The position numbers and the translations under genes were made by a program. Under the pieces are notes generated by a model. That model ran no database searches. It was not told where the DNA came from and was given only the letters and a program-made list of their open reading frames with translations. Source: Desulfuromonadales bacterium C00003107 (GTDB taxonomy: Bacteria; Desulfobacterota; Desulfuromonadia; Desulfuromonadales; Syntrophotaleaceae). From it: DNA of 6,487 nt. The stretch is taken from NCBI GenBank assembly GCA_001751225.1, contig MAXT01000236.1, positions 257 to 6,743 on the forward strand, given 5' to 3'. Shown one piece after another: positions 1-5,718 of this stretch. How positions within the stretch are numbered: position 1 is the first letter of the stretch; the number at the start of each line of letters is the position of its first letter.

Positions 1-311
1 CTCTCAGACCAGCTACCCATCGTTGCCTTGGTAGGCCGTTACCCTACCAACTAGCTAATGGGCCGCGGACTCATCCAATGACAGTAGGCCCGAAGGTCCC
101 CACCTTTTCCCGCAAGCTCCAAAGAGCCTGTGGGCTTATCCGGTATTAGCACCCCTTTCGAAGTGTTATCCCAGATCATTGGGTAGATTATCCACGTGTT
201 ACTCACCCGTGCGCCACTCTACTCAGGACCGAAGTCCCTTTCTCGTTCGACTTGCATGTGTTAAGCACGCCGCCAGCGTTCGTTCTGAGCCAGGATCAAA
301 CTCTCCAGTTG
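1..311 (-). rRNA. rrs: 16S ribosomal RNA, 5' end (partial)
   Basis: This is the 5' domain of small-subunit rRNA, read on the minus strand and cut by the left window edge. The universal AGAGTTTGATCCTGGCTCAG element lies at 304-285. It is followed by the expected GCTGGCGGCGTGCTTAACACA wording region, the TGCAAGTCGAACG segment, the GTGGCGCACGGGTGAGTAA segment and the helix ending in GGTCTGAGAG at the edge. The mature 5' end is placed at about 311 by aligning AGAGTTTG with E. coli position 8, so it is uncertain by a few bases. The variable region (GAGAAAGGGACTTCGGTCCTGAG) and the phrase GATAACACTTCGAAAGGGGTGC fit Desulfuromonas/Geobacter-like deltaproteobacteria, from memory. Only about a fifth of the molecule is visible. 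The rest of the rrn operon lies to the left. Confidence 0.97.
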
Positions 312-319
312 TATAACTG
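306..319 (-). other. Small hairpin over the 16S 5' end
   Basis: CAGTT (319-315) and AACTG (310-306) are perfect complements around an ATAC loop, straddling the predicted mature 5' end. It may help define the processing site of the precursor. Short five-pair stems are common by chance, so this is a weak call. Confidence 0.3.
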
Positions 320-357
320 AAAAATATTGATTCTGTTTCTTTGTTTGACTTTTTTCC

Positions 358-377
358 CGTTTGATCTATCTCAAACG
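358..377 (-). other. rRNA leader hairpin downstream of boxA
   Basis: CGTTTGA (377-371) pairs perfectly with TCAAACG (364-358) around a six-base loop GATAGA. It sits between the boxA-like element and the 16S start. In rRNA leaders a hairpin near boxA is usual and, with boxA, belongs to the antitermination and early folding signal. It could equally be part of the processing stem that pairs with sequence downstream of 16S, which is outside the window. Confidence 0.5.
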
Positions 378-392
378 TCTGCTATTTAGTTT

Positions 393-402
393 TCAAAGAC
401 CA
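393..402 (-). promoter_or_regulatory. boxA antitermination element of the rRNA leader
   Basis: The minus strand reads TGGTCTTTGA, followed by AAACTAAATAG. This matches the widespread boxA wording (TGYTCTTTGAAAACT) found before 16S genes in many phyla. In known rRNA operons boxA RNA binds NusB/NusE and protects the untranslated transcript from Rho. Its place, about 40 bases downstream of promoter P2 and about 80 bases before 16S, is as expected. Confidence 0.75.
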
Positions 403-437
403 GATTTTTCTCCGCCGCCCGTTGGCGACAGCGGCAG

Positions 438-466
438 ACTCTACCGAATTGTTCTCAACCCGTCAA
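438..466 (-). promoter_or_regulatory. rRNA promoter P2 (sigma70-like)
   Basis: The -35 box TTGACG (466-461) and -10 box TAGAGT (443-438) are separated by exactly 17 bases. Two A-tracts directly upstream (around 499-493 and 476-471) look like an UP element for the RNA polymerase alpha subunit. The stretch after the -10 is GC-rich (CTGCCGC), as in stringently controlled rRNA promoters. The predicted transcript start is near 431, about 120 bases before 16S and upstream of boxA. Regulation by ppGpp is inferred from the promoter type only. Confidence 0.75.
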
Positions 467-607
467 GAACTTTTTTCACTCAGTTCGTTTTTTTCCACTG
501 CCTACTCATCCGCCACCGTTAAGGCAACACTTTTTCGACAATGAATTAAACTGAATCGGATTGAGTTGTGAAAGAGCCATGCCTTCCCCCCGGCTGAGGG
601 GACGGCA

Positions 608-636
608 AAGATAGCGATTATGCCGTCGGCTGTCAA
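608..636 (-). promoter_or_regulatory. rRNA promoter P1 (sigma70-like)
   Basis: A perfect -35 box TTGACA (636-631), a 17-base spacer and a -10 box TATCTT (613-608) form a strong promoter. A-tracts at 657-653 and 644-640 sit where an UP element belongs. The discriminator region after the -10 (TGCCGTCCCC) is GC-rich, as expected for a stringently controlled stable-RNA promoter. The predicted start is near 601, about 290 bases upstream of 16S. Together with P2 it forms the tandem arrangement known from many rrn operons. The stretch between the two promoters (about 600-500) holds no ORF or other signal I can name. Confidence 0.8.
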
Positions 637-670
637 CCCTTTTTATGAAAAGTTTTTACCAACCCACCTG

Positions 671-719
671 CCGCTGAAACACCCCGCCAAAAGGCAGGCA
701 TATTGCAGCGGTTTGGCGG
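671..719 (-). terminator. Overlapping inverted repeats after tyrS, possible transcription end
   Basis: Right after the tyrS stop, two sets of pairings compete. CCGCCAAA (719-712) is a perfect complement of TTTGGCGG (691-684). Alternatively CCGCTG (711-706) pairs with CAGCGG (676-671) and encloses CCTGCC/GGCGGG (698-693 with 688-683, one G-U pair, TTTT loop). Neither stem is followed by a run of T on the minus strand, so this is not a textbook intrinsic terminator. A structured transcript end that separates tyrS from the rRNA promoters is the simplest reading. Rho-dependent ending or read-through into the rRNA leader remains possible. Confidence 0.4.
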
Positions 720-727
720 CCGCAATC

Positions 728-1945
728 CTAGCCAAAAATGACCCGAGCAAAGCGACGTTTACCGGCCTGCAAAACAACTTCACCTGCCGGGGATACCTCC
801 AAATCGGCATCGGTTACCTTTTCGCCGGCCAATCGTACGCCCCCCTGCTTGACGAGCCGTCGAGCTTCGCCGTTGCTGGCAGTGAGCCCGGCGTCGGTAA
901 GCAGTCGGCAAATCCAGATCGGCTGGTCATCTGGCAAACTGAAAACGGGTATGTCATCCGGCACTTCTTTTTGCTTGAACTGCTGGACAAAATCCTGCTC
1001 GGCCTGCTGCGCAGCGTCCCGATCATAAAAACGCGCCACCATCTCCTGAGCCAAGGCCTTCTTACTTTCCATGGGATGCGCACCGCCGGCCTTGCCGGCC
1101 ACCCCGTCCTTAATTCGTTGCAACTCAGCAAGGTCGACATCTGAGAGCAACTCGTAATAGCGCACCATCAGCTCATCAGAAGTGCTCATTATCTTGCCGT
1201 AGATCTCTTTGGGAGGCTCAGTAATACCAATATAGTTACCGAGGGACTTGCTCATCTTGTTCACCCCGTCGAGCCCCTCCAATAGCGGCATAGTCACAAC
1301 GGACTGGGGCGCCTGCCCCTCCTGCTTTTGCAATTCCCGCCCCACCAGCAGGTTGAACTTCTGGTCGGTACCGCCAAGCTCGACGTCAGCCTGCAAGGCC
1401 ACAGAATCGTACCCCTGCACCAGTGGATAGAGAAATTCGTGGATCGCGATAGGCTGCTGACCGGTGAAGCGCTTGTGAAAGTCATCTCGCTCCAGCATGC
1501 GCGCTACCGTATATCGGGACGCCAAGGCGATAAGATCCGAAGCGGACTTCTCTCCCATCCAGGCGCTGTTGAACACGACCTTGGTCTTCTCCGGGTCAAG
1601 AATCTTGAACACCTGTTCTTTGTAGGTTTCAGCGTTCTGCAGCACTTCCTCACGGGTAAGGGATTTGCGCGTTTCACTTTTGCCGGTGGGGTCGCCGATC
1701 ATGGCGGTAAAATCGCCGATCAGAAAGTTAACCTCATGACCCAGATCCTGAAACTGTTTGAGCTTCTGAATAAGCACCGTGTGTCCCAGGTGGAGATCGG
1801 GGGCCGTCGGATCAAACCCGGCCTTGATCTTCAGCGGCACGCCACTGGCAATCGACTTCTTGAGTTTTTCTTCAAGCTCGGCCTCGACCAACACCTCCAC
1901 GGCACCACGCCGGATGACTGCCATTTGTTCCTGCAACGACTTCAT
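728..1945 (-). CDS. tyrS: Tyrosyl-tRNA synthetase (KMSKS type)
   Basis: This cytoplasmic class I aminoacyl-tRNA synthetase charges tRNA-Tyr with tyrosine using ATP. The 405-residue product shows the HIGH-type signature HLGH at residues 52-55, the catalytic fold with [16 protein letters not shown] near 183-198, the KMSKS loop at 230-234, and a C-terminal S4 RNA-binding domain at about 343-403. KMSKS in place of the KFGKT form of the E. coli enzyme, together with [12 protein letters not shown], marks the second bacterial TyrRS subfamily (TyrZ-like). The start at 1945 is chosen because AAGGA lies seven bases upstream. An in-frame ATG at 1972 would add nine residues but has no clear Shine-Dalgarno. 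The gene is last in the co-directional run from ymdB, with a 76-base gap, and lies just before the rRNA promoters. No T-box leader is visible. All key residues are present. Confidence 0.97.
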   Translation of the reverse strand: MKSLQEQMAVIRRGAVEVLVEAELEEKLKKSIASGVPLKIKAGFDPTAPDLHLGHTVLIQKLKQFQDLGHEVNFLIGDFTAMIGDPTGKSETRKSLTREEVLQNAETYKEQVFKILDPEKTKVVFNSAWMGEKSASDLIALASRYTVARMLERDDFHKRFTGQQPIAIHEFLYPLVQGYDSVALQADVELGGTDQKFNLLVGRELQKQEGQAPQSVVTMPLLEGLDGVNKMSKSLGNYIGITEPPKEIYGKIMSTSDELMVRYYELLSDVDLAELQRIKDGVAGKAGGAHPMESKKALAQEMVARFYDRDAAQQAEQDFVQQFKQKEVPDDIPVFSLPDDQPIWICRLLTDAGLTASNGEARRLVKQGGVRLAGEKVTDADLEVSPAGEVVLQAGKRRFARVIFG

Positions 1946-1977
1946 AACCAGATCCTTACTCGCTGTTCTCATTATTC

Positions 1978-2000
1978 CCGCCGGCCTACCACGCCGGCGG
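1978..2000 (-). other. GC-rich hairpin between ymdB and tyrS
   Basis: CCGCCGGC (2000-1993) pairs perfectly with GCCGGCGG (1985-1978) around a seven-base loop. It lies midway between the ymdB stop and the tyrS start, with no T-run on either side, so it is not a clear intrinsic terminator. It could stabilise the upstream mRNA end, act as a processing site, or be a simple intergenic repeat. Confidence 0.45.
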
Positions 2001-2021
2001 CCCTTAAACCAAACCTAGTGC

Positions 2022-2807
2022 CTACGACTGAGCTCGTTCCTGAATGCGCTGCACCGCCAAGGCGCGGCCCGTCTCTTCATCAACCGAGATCAAAATACCA
2101 CAGACAAAGGGATCTTTTTTAGCCACTTCAAAGCGCACCGGCACTTGATTGAGAAACTTCTCAATCGCCTGTTCTTTGCGCATACCGATCACCGCATCAC
2201 CACTACCCGTCATGCCAGCATCGGATATATAGGCCGTGCCACCGGGGAGGACACGTTCGTCCGCCGTCTGCACATGAGTATGGGTGCAGATGACAGCGGA
2301 AACCCGGCCGTCCAAGTAATAGCCAAGGGCCATCTTTTCGCTGGTCGCCTCGGCATGAAAGTCGATAAATATGATCGGGGCCTGTTGACGCAATTCCTCA
2401 ACCAGACTGTCCGCCGCGCGAAAGGGACAGTCGAGATTATTCATAAAAACCCGCCCTTCCAGATTTATCACCCCAACCTTGATACCGGCACTCGTGGTAA
2501 AGATACCGGCACCGCGCCCCGGTAACCCGGGGGGGTAATTCGCAGGTCGCAACACCCTCTCTTCCCGGTCGAGATAGTCGTAAACCTCACGTTTATCCCA
2601 GATATGGTTGCCGGAAGTAATAACATCGACCCCCAGATCGAACAACTCCATGGCAATAGGGGCGGTCAGCCCGAAACCGGCGGCAGCATTCTCACCGTTG
2701 GCCACCACCAAGTCAACCTGGTGCTCGTCGACCAGCCGATGCAAGCGATCGGACAGGGCTCGCCGGCCGGTGCGCCCGATCACATCTCCAATAAACAGTA
2801 TGTTCAA
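2022..2807 (-). CDS. ymdB: YmdB-family metallophosphoesterase (TIGR00282 type)
   Basis: The family are dinuclear-metal phosphodiesterases. Bacillus YmdB acts on 2',3'-cyclic nucleotides and influences biofilm formation and RNase Y-dependent mRNA levels. In the 261-residue product I see the metal and active-site residues in order: GDVIGRTGRR with Asp8, NGENAAAGFGLT with Glu39, SGNHIWDKR with Asn67, IDFHAEATSEK with His151, and CTHTHVQTAD with His176 and His178. No signal peptide or membrane segment is seen, so it is cytoplasmic. The start is the TTG at 2807, because GGAG lies eight bases upstream and the protein then begins at MNILFIGD, like other members. A TTG at 2864 would extend it by 19 residues, overlap rny and has no family support. 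It follows rny after 40 bases, the same pairing as in Bacillus, which supports a shared role in RNA turnover. The exact substrate here is unproven. Confidence 0.95.
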   Translation of the reverse strand: MNILFIGDVIGRTGRRALSDRLHRLVDEHQVDLVVANGENAAAGFGLTAPIAMELFDLGVDVITSGNHIWDKREVYDYLDREERVLRPANYPPGLPGRGAGIFTTSAGIKVGVINLEGRVFMNNLDCPFRAADSLVEELRQQAPIIFIDFHAEATSEKMALGYYLDGRVSAVICTHTHVQTADERVLPGGTAYISDAGMTGSGDAVIGMRKEQAIEKFLNQVPVRFEVAKKDPFVCGILISVDEETGRALAVQRIQERAQS

Positions 2808-2847
2808 AAAATCTTCTCCAAATCCTCTTTCGCTGCCTGCGAAGGGA

Positions 2848-4410
2848 TTACTTGGCGTATTCAACAGCCCGGGTCTCGCGGATTACGTTGACCTTAATTT
2901 GACCGGGATAGGTCATTTCGCCTTCGACTTTAATGGCGATATCCTTGGCCAAAACATGGGATTCAACATCGGACACCTTATCGCTGGCGACCATAACCCG
3001 GATTTCCCGACCGGCCTGAATGGCGAAACAACTGGTGACTCCTTTAAAGGAGGTACCGATGCGCTCAAGATCAGCAAGACGCTTAACGTAGGTTTCCAGC
3101 ATCTCACGCCGCGCTCCGGGTCGCGCCCCGGAAAGAGCATCGGCAGCCTGCACCAGAACCGCCAACACGGTAGAAGGCTTTTCATCTTCATGGTGGGCGG
3201 CCAGGGCATGAACCACTTTGGGCGATTCACCGTATTTACGGGCCAGATCGGCACCGATAACCGCATGAGAGCCCTCGATTTCATGGTCGACAGCCTTGCC
3301 GATATCGTGCAGCAATCCAGCTCGCTTGGCCTGCTTGACATTGATGCCCAGTTCAGCCGCCATGATGCCACACAAAAAGGCCACTTCAATGGAATGCTGC
3401 AGGACATTTTGACCATAGGAGGTACGATATTTTAGACGACCGACCAGTTTGATTATCTCGGGATGAATACCATGTACGCCGACATCGAAAGTCGCCTGCT
3501 CTCCAGCCTCGCGAATGGAATTATCCACCTCCTCGGCGGCCTTTTCAACGACTTCCTCAATACGGGCAGGATGAATACGGCCATCGGTGATCAAACGCTC
3601 CAGAGAGATACGGGCCACCTCGCGTCGCACCGGATTGAAACCGGAGATAATCACTGCCTCAGGCGTATCGTCGATAATCAGATCGATACCGGTTGCCGCT
3701 TCGATAGCGCGAATGTTTCGACCTTCGCGACCGATGATCCGACCCTTCATCTCGTCGGACGGCAGAGGCACCACGCTGACCGCTCTTTCGGCCACGTAGT
3801 CGCCTGCGTAACGCTGTACCGCCAGCGCCAGAATTTCTTTGGCTTTCCTATCGGCGGTTTCACGGGCTTCATCTTCGATCTGCTTGATGCCCTTGGCACA
3901 ATCATGCCGGGCCTGACTCTCCATATTGGCCATGAGCTGTTGCCTGGCCTCCTCGGCGCTAAGGCCAGACAGGCTCTCCAGCCGCGCTCTCTGCTCAGCG
4001 ATCAGCTTGTCGACCTCCGACTCTCGCTCCTTGACCCGGTCTTCCTGACCGCTGAGATGCTTCTCTCGCCGGCTCAATGCCCCTTCCCGTTCCTCAAGCT
4101 GAGTCAATTTCCGATCGAGATTTTCTTCACGCTGCAGCAGTCGTTTCTCTTGAGCCTGCAGCTCACGGCGCATCTCCCTGGATTCACCTTCCCACTCAGT
4201 TTTGGCCTCAAGAAGGGAGTCTTTAGCTTGAATGGCCGCTTCCTTGCGAAGGATATCCGCTTCCTTCTCCGCCTCGACTAAAATCTGATTTGCAGACTGC
4301 TTAGCAGCAGCGACCTGCGAACCAGAAATTCTGTTACGCAGCACTGTTCCGATCACAACTCCTGCCACTACAGCGACACCGATCAACAACCATACGATCT
4401 CTATACTCAA
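2848..4410 (-). CDS. rny: Ribonuclease Y
   Basis: RNase Y is a membrane-anchored endoribonuclease that starts mRNA decay. The 520-residue product has the full family layout: an N-terminal membrane helix at about 5-24, then Arg/Lys; a long Glu/Arg-rich coiled coil at about 35-200; a KH RNA-binding domain with [15 protein letters not shown] at 223-237; an HD metal-dependent domain with His339, the LLHDIGK motif (His368, Asp369) and AAHHEDE near 405-411; and the usual C-terminal domain ending EYAK. The length is typical and nothing is missing. The start is a TTG with AGGAGG seven bases upstream. That Shine-Dalgarno overlaps the stop codon of the preceding 5-FCL gene, which suggests translational coupling. 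A three-codon ATG-CTT-TGA lies across the start but is too close to the Shine-Dalgarno to be a likely competitor. ymdB follows downstream, a partnership kept across phyla. Confidence 0.98.
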   Translation of the reverse strand: MSIEIVWLLIGVAVVAGVVIGTVLRNRISGSQVAAAKQSANQILVEAEKEADILRKEAAIQAKDSLLEAKTEWEGESREMRRELQAQEKRLLQREENLDRKLTQLEEREGALSRREKHLSGQEDRVKERESEVDKLIAEQRARLESLSGLSAEEARQQLMANMESQARHDCAKGIKQIEDEARETADRKAKEILALAVQRYAGDYVAERAVSVVPLPSDEMKGRIIGREGRNIRAIEAATGIDLIIDDTPEAVIISGFNPVRREVARISLERLITDGRIHPARIEEVVEKAAEEVDNSIREAGEQATFDVGVHGIHPEIIKLVGRLKYRTSYGQNVLQHSIEVAFLCGIMAAELGINVKQAKRAGLLHDIGKAVDHEIEGSHAVIGADLARKYGESPKVVHALAAHHEDEKPSTVLAVLVQAADALSGARPGARREMLETYVKRLADLERIGTSFKGVTSCFAIQAGREIRVMVASDKVSDVESHVLAKDIAIKVEGEMTYPGQIKVNVIRETRAVEYAK

Positions 4411-4422
4411 AGCATTACCTCC

Positions 4423-5016
4423 TCAGATTGATGAAAACTGCGAAACCGATGGGGGACATGAGACAAAATCGTAACGTCCCTTTTCGGTGATAAGTATATC
4501 CATATGAACATCGTGACTCTCTGCAGGCAACTGCTCGAGCAGTTGCAGCTCAAAACACAAACCGACCAGACACCCCGGACGCTGAGAGCAGTGCATACCT
4601 CGATCGTAGAACCCTTTGCCGTAACCCAAGCGCCCCCCTTGGCGATCAAATCCCACCCCGGGAACCACGACCATATCGAGGGCTGCAGGGGAAAGCAATT
4701 GGTCACCAATCGGCTCTAACACGCCAAAGGAGCCGGGAACCAGATCGCCGGGCCCCGCAACGCGTACAAACTCCAGATCATCACCGCGAACTCGGGGGTA
4801 GACAATCAGCTTTCCGGCATCAGAAGCCGCGCCGAACAGCTGTTCGGTAAAGACTTCGTTCAAGACCGGGCTATACAGAGCGATAGCTGCAGCATCCTGA
4901 AACTCAGCGGATTTCAGCAAACGCTGCTGAATCTGCAAGCTGTGACTAAAGCAGGTTTCGGCAGCCAAATGCTTGCGTCGGGCGAGCAAATCGGCTCTGA
5001 TCGATCTCTTGGGCAT
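4423..5016 (-). CDS. ygfA: 5-formyltetrahydrofolate cyclo-ligase
   Basis: This enzyme converts 5-formyltetrahydrofolate to 5,10-methenyltetrahydrofolate with ATP, returning a storage folate to the one-carbon pool in the cytoplasm. The 197-residue product begins with the family's basic N-terminus (KRSIRADLLARRKHL, residues 3-17). It carries the diagnostic ATP/folate-binding stretch VVPGVGFD...GGRLGYGKGFYDR at 117-139, and the length is normal. The start is ATG at 5016, with GGAG about ten bases upstream. That Shine-Dalgarno lies in the 3' arm of a perfect nine-pair hairpin (5048-5023), so access may be controlled. The gene follows the structured zapA gap, the position where 6S RNA precedes ygfA in many proteobacteria. 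It is 12 bases from rny, so the two are probably co-transcribed. An alternative symbol is fau. Confidence 0.96.
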   Translation of the reverse strand: MPKRSIRADLLARRKHLAAETCFSHSLQIQQRLLKSAEFQDAAAIALYSPVLNEVFTEQLFGAASDAGKLIVYPRVRGDDLEFVRVAGPGDLVPGSFGVLEPIGDQLLSPAALDMVVVPGVGFDRQGGRLGYGKGFYDRGMHCSQRPGCLVGLCFELQLLEQLPAESHDVHMDILITEKGRYDFVSCPPSVSQFSSI

Positions 5017-5022
5017 GGGTGA

Positions 5023-5048
5023 AGATCTCCGTTGACATTCGGAGATCT
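5023..5048 (-). promoter_or_regulatory. Hairpin burying the 5-FCL ribosome binding site
   Basis: AGATCTCCG (5048-5040) and CGGAGATCT (5031-5023) are perfect nine-base complements with an eight-base loop. The only Shine-Dalgarno candidate of the 5-FCL gene, GGAG at 5030-5027, is inside the 3' arm, and the ATG at 5016 follows seven bases after the stem. If it folds in the mRNA it should hinder translation. Its first three bases also take part in the outermost stem of the upstream RNA structure, so the two folds cannot both be complete. No T-run follows, so it is not an intrinsic terminator. Confidence 0.6.
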
Positions 5049-5361
5049 CTGCGGAGAAGCATAAAAGACAGGAACGCAGGTAGGTCTAATCCAGGTTGGA
5101 TCAAAAACAAGCAAGGCCAATAGCAAAGAGCAATTGCGCCAGCAGGTCACAGCGACCGATCACGGTCGATTCAAAGCATTGCCGTCGGCAACGAATCCTA
5201 AAACGCCATATAATCTATTACGGGCAACGCCCTTATAACCAGACGCGAAAACTTTATACTGAATCAAGGCTGTTCAACCGGATTAACAAACACGCCGGGT
5301 TAACTTACAGCGCATTCGGACTACCAATCTGTCGATCTATCTTGAATTATTCTCGCAGAGA
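5046..5361 (-). ncRNA. Structured RNA in the 6S RNA (ssrS) position, candidate
   Basis: The 411 bases between zapA and 5-FCL contain no credible ORF. The minus strand can fold into one long nested rod: 5361-5350 with 5058-5046 (12 pairs, one bulge), 5333-5329 with 5071-5067, 5317-5311 with 5078-5072, 5308-5302 with 5086-5080 (one mismatch), 5285-5275 with 5098-5087 (11 pairs, one bulge), 5261-5252 with 5128-5118, and 5240-5235 with 5150-5145. Three local hairpins cap it (5232-5222, 5197-5168, 5168-5153). Between the fifth and sixth stems is a large internal loop of 13 by 19 bases, recalling the central bubble of 6S RNA, the decoy that binds sigma70 RNA polymerase. The synteny zapA, 6S, ygfA is known in proteobacteria. 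The full span of about 316 bases is long for 6S (about 180-200). A shorter molecule closed by the 5285-5275 stem would be 199 bases. Ends are uncertain and no 6S sequence motif was recognised with confidence. Confidence 0.5.
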
Positions 5362-5374
5362 CCGCTACGGTCTC
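5358..5374 (-). other. Perfect hairpin at the 5' border of the structured gap
   Basis: GAGACCG (5374-5368) and CGGTCTC (5364-5358) pair perfectly around a three-base TAG loop, and one mismatch beyond the stem two more GC pairs can form. It lies 53 bases after the zapA stop. There is no T-run, so it is not a clear terminator. The 3' arm shares bases with the 5' strand of the long-range stem at 5361-5350, so it is either an alternative fold or a 3' end structure of the zapA message. Confidence 0.5.
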
Positions 5375-5427
5375 GGCACATCAGCTTGCCAGCCAACGCA
5401 CCAGGATGAACCCAAAGCGCAGCTTCT

Positions 5428-5718
5428 TCAAGCAGACCCCTCATCGGGGCAGGCGTGTTCGAGGCGCAACAGTAATTCCTCCAAACGCCCCTCGACCTGC
5501 TGTCGCTCCGCAACCGTATCTTGAAGACGTAAATACGCCCCGCCAATATTCATCAGAGTCAGAATAGCTGAGTTCAGGGTATCGACTGATTTGCTTGCCG
5601 TCACCTCCGCAACATGGCGGTTGACAAAGTCCGCCACGCGTTGAACCTCTTCCGGCGACGCAGCACTCTTTACCGTATATTGCTGGCCGAGGATGGTGAC
5701 TTGAACTGCATGTTTCAA
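5428..5718 (-). CDS. zapA: Cell division protein ZapA
   Basis: ZapA binds FtsZ at midcell and bundles its filaments, stabilising the Z-ring. The 96-residue protein matches the family from end to end: the N-terminal VQVTILGQQYTVKS strand pair (residues 5-18), SPEEVQRVADFVNRHVAEV (21-39), the conserved SAILTLMNIGGAYLRLQD helix (50-67), and a charged coiled coil (about 66-90) used for dimer and tetramer formation. The start is TTG at 5718. It overlaps the TGA of the small upstream gene (TTGA), and AGGA lies six bases upstream, a layout typical of translational coupling. The ATG a few bases downstream is out of frame. The 3' side opens into the structured RNA gap, as zapA does before 6S RNA elsewhere. 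Confidence 0.92.
   Translation of the reverse strand: MKHAVQVTILGQQYTVKSAASPEEVQRVADFVNRHVAEVTASKSVDTLNSAILTLMNIGGAYLRLQDTVAERQQVEGRLEELLLRLEHACPDEGSA

Noticed and set aside
620..1144. 174-codon plus-strand ORF beside and over the tyrS 3' end
   Set aside because: It lies antisense to tyrS for most of its length, begins inside the rRNA P1 promoter region, has no Shine-Dalgarno and resembles no known protein. It is a shadow of the GC-rich coding strand.
1946..2021. T-box or other tRNA-sensing leader for tyrS
   Set aside because: The gap is only 76 bases, too short for a T-box, and no T-box sequence or terminator/antiterminator pair is visible.
1328..2122. 264-codon plus-strand ORF opposite tyrS
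   Set aside because: Its reading is the mirror of the conserved TyrRS sequence and crosses the tyrS/ymdB boundary. It has no family features.
2608..3435. 275-codon plus-strand ORF opposite ymdB and rny
   Set aside because: It is antisense to two well-supported genes and spans their junction, with no recognisable domain.
3463..4281. 272-codon plus-strand ORF opposite the rny coiled coil
   Set aside because: The coiled-coil codon pattern (Glu, Lys, Arg, Leu) produces long open frames on the opposite strand. There is no independent support.
5032..5065. Plus-strand promoter starting at TTGACA (5032-5037)
   Set aside because: No acceptable -10 box lies 16-18 bases downstream, and there is no plus-strand gene for it to serve. 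TTGACA falls in the loop of the Shine-Dalgarno hairpin.
4914..5150. 78-codon minus-strand ORF overlapping the 5-FCL start
   Set aside because: It is out of frame with 5-FCL, overlaps its first third and the Shine-Dalgarno hairpin, and has no family resemblance.
5212..5277. Internal minus-strand promoter for the ncRNA in the AT-rich stretch (TTGAAC, TATAAA, TTATAA, TATATG)
   Set aside because: Several box-like words occur, but none pair with a 16-18 base spacer. The stretch also takes part in the proposed fold, so I did not list a promoter.
5274..5326. Weak promoter TTGGTA (5326-5321) with GTTAAC 17 bases later, ahead of a short 6S RNA
   Set aside because: Only four and three of six positions match consensus. 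It is not strong enough to call.
5096..5524. 142-codon plus-strand ORF across the structured gap into zapA
   Set aside because: It runs antisense to zapA, has a low-complexity, unrecognisable product and has no ribosome binding site. RNA structure explains the gap better.
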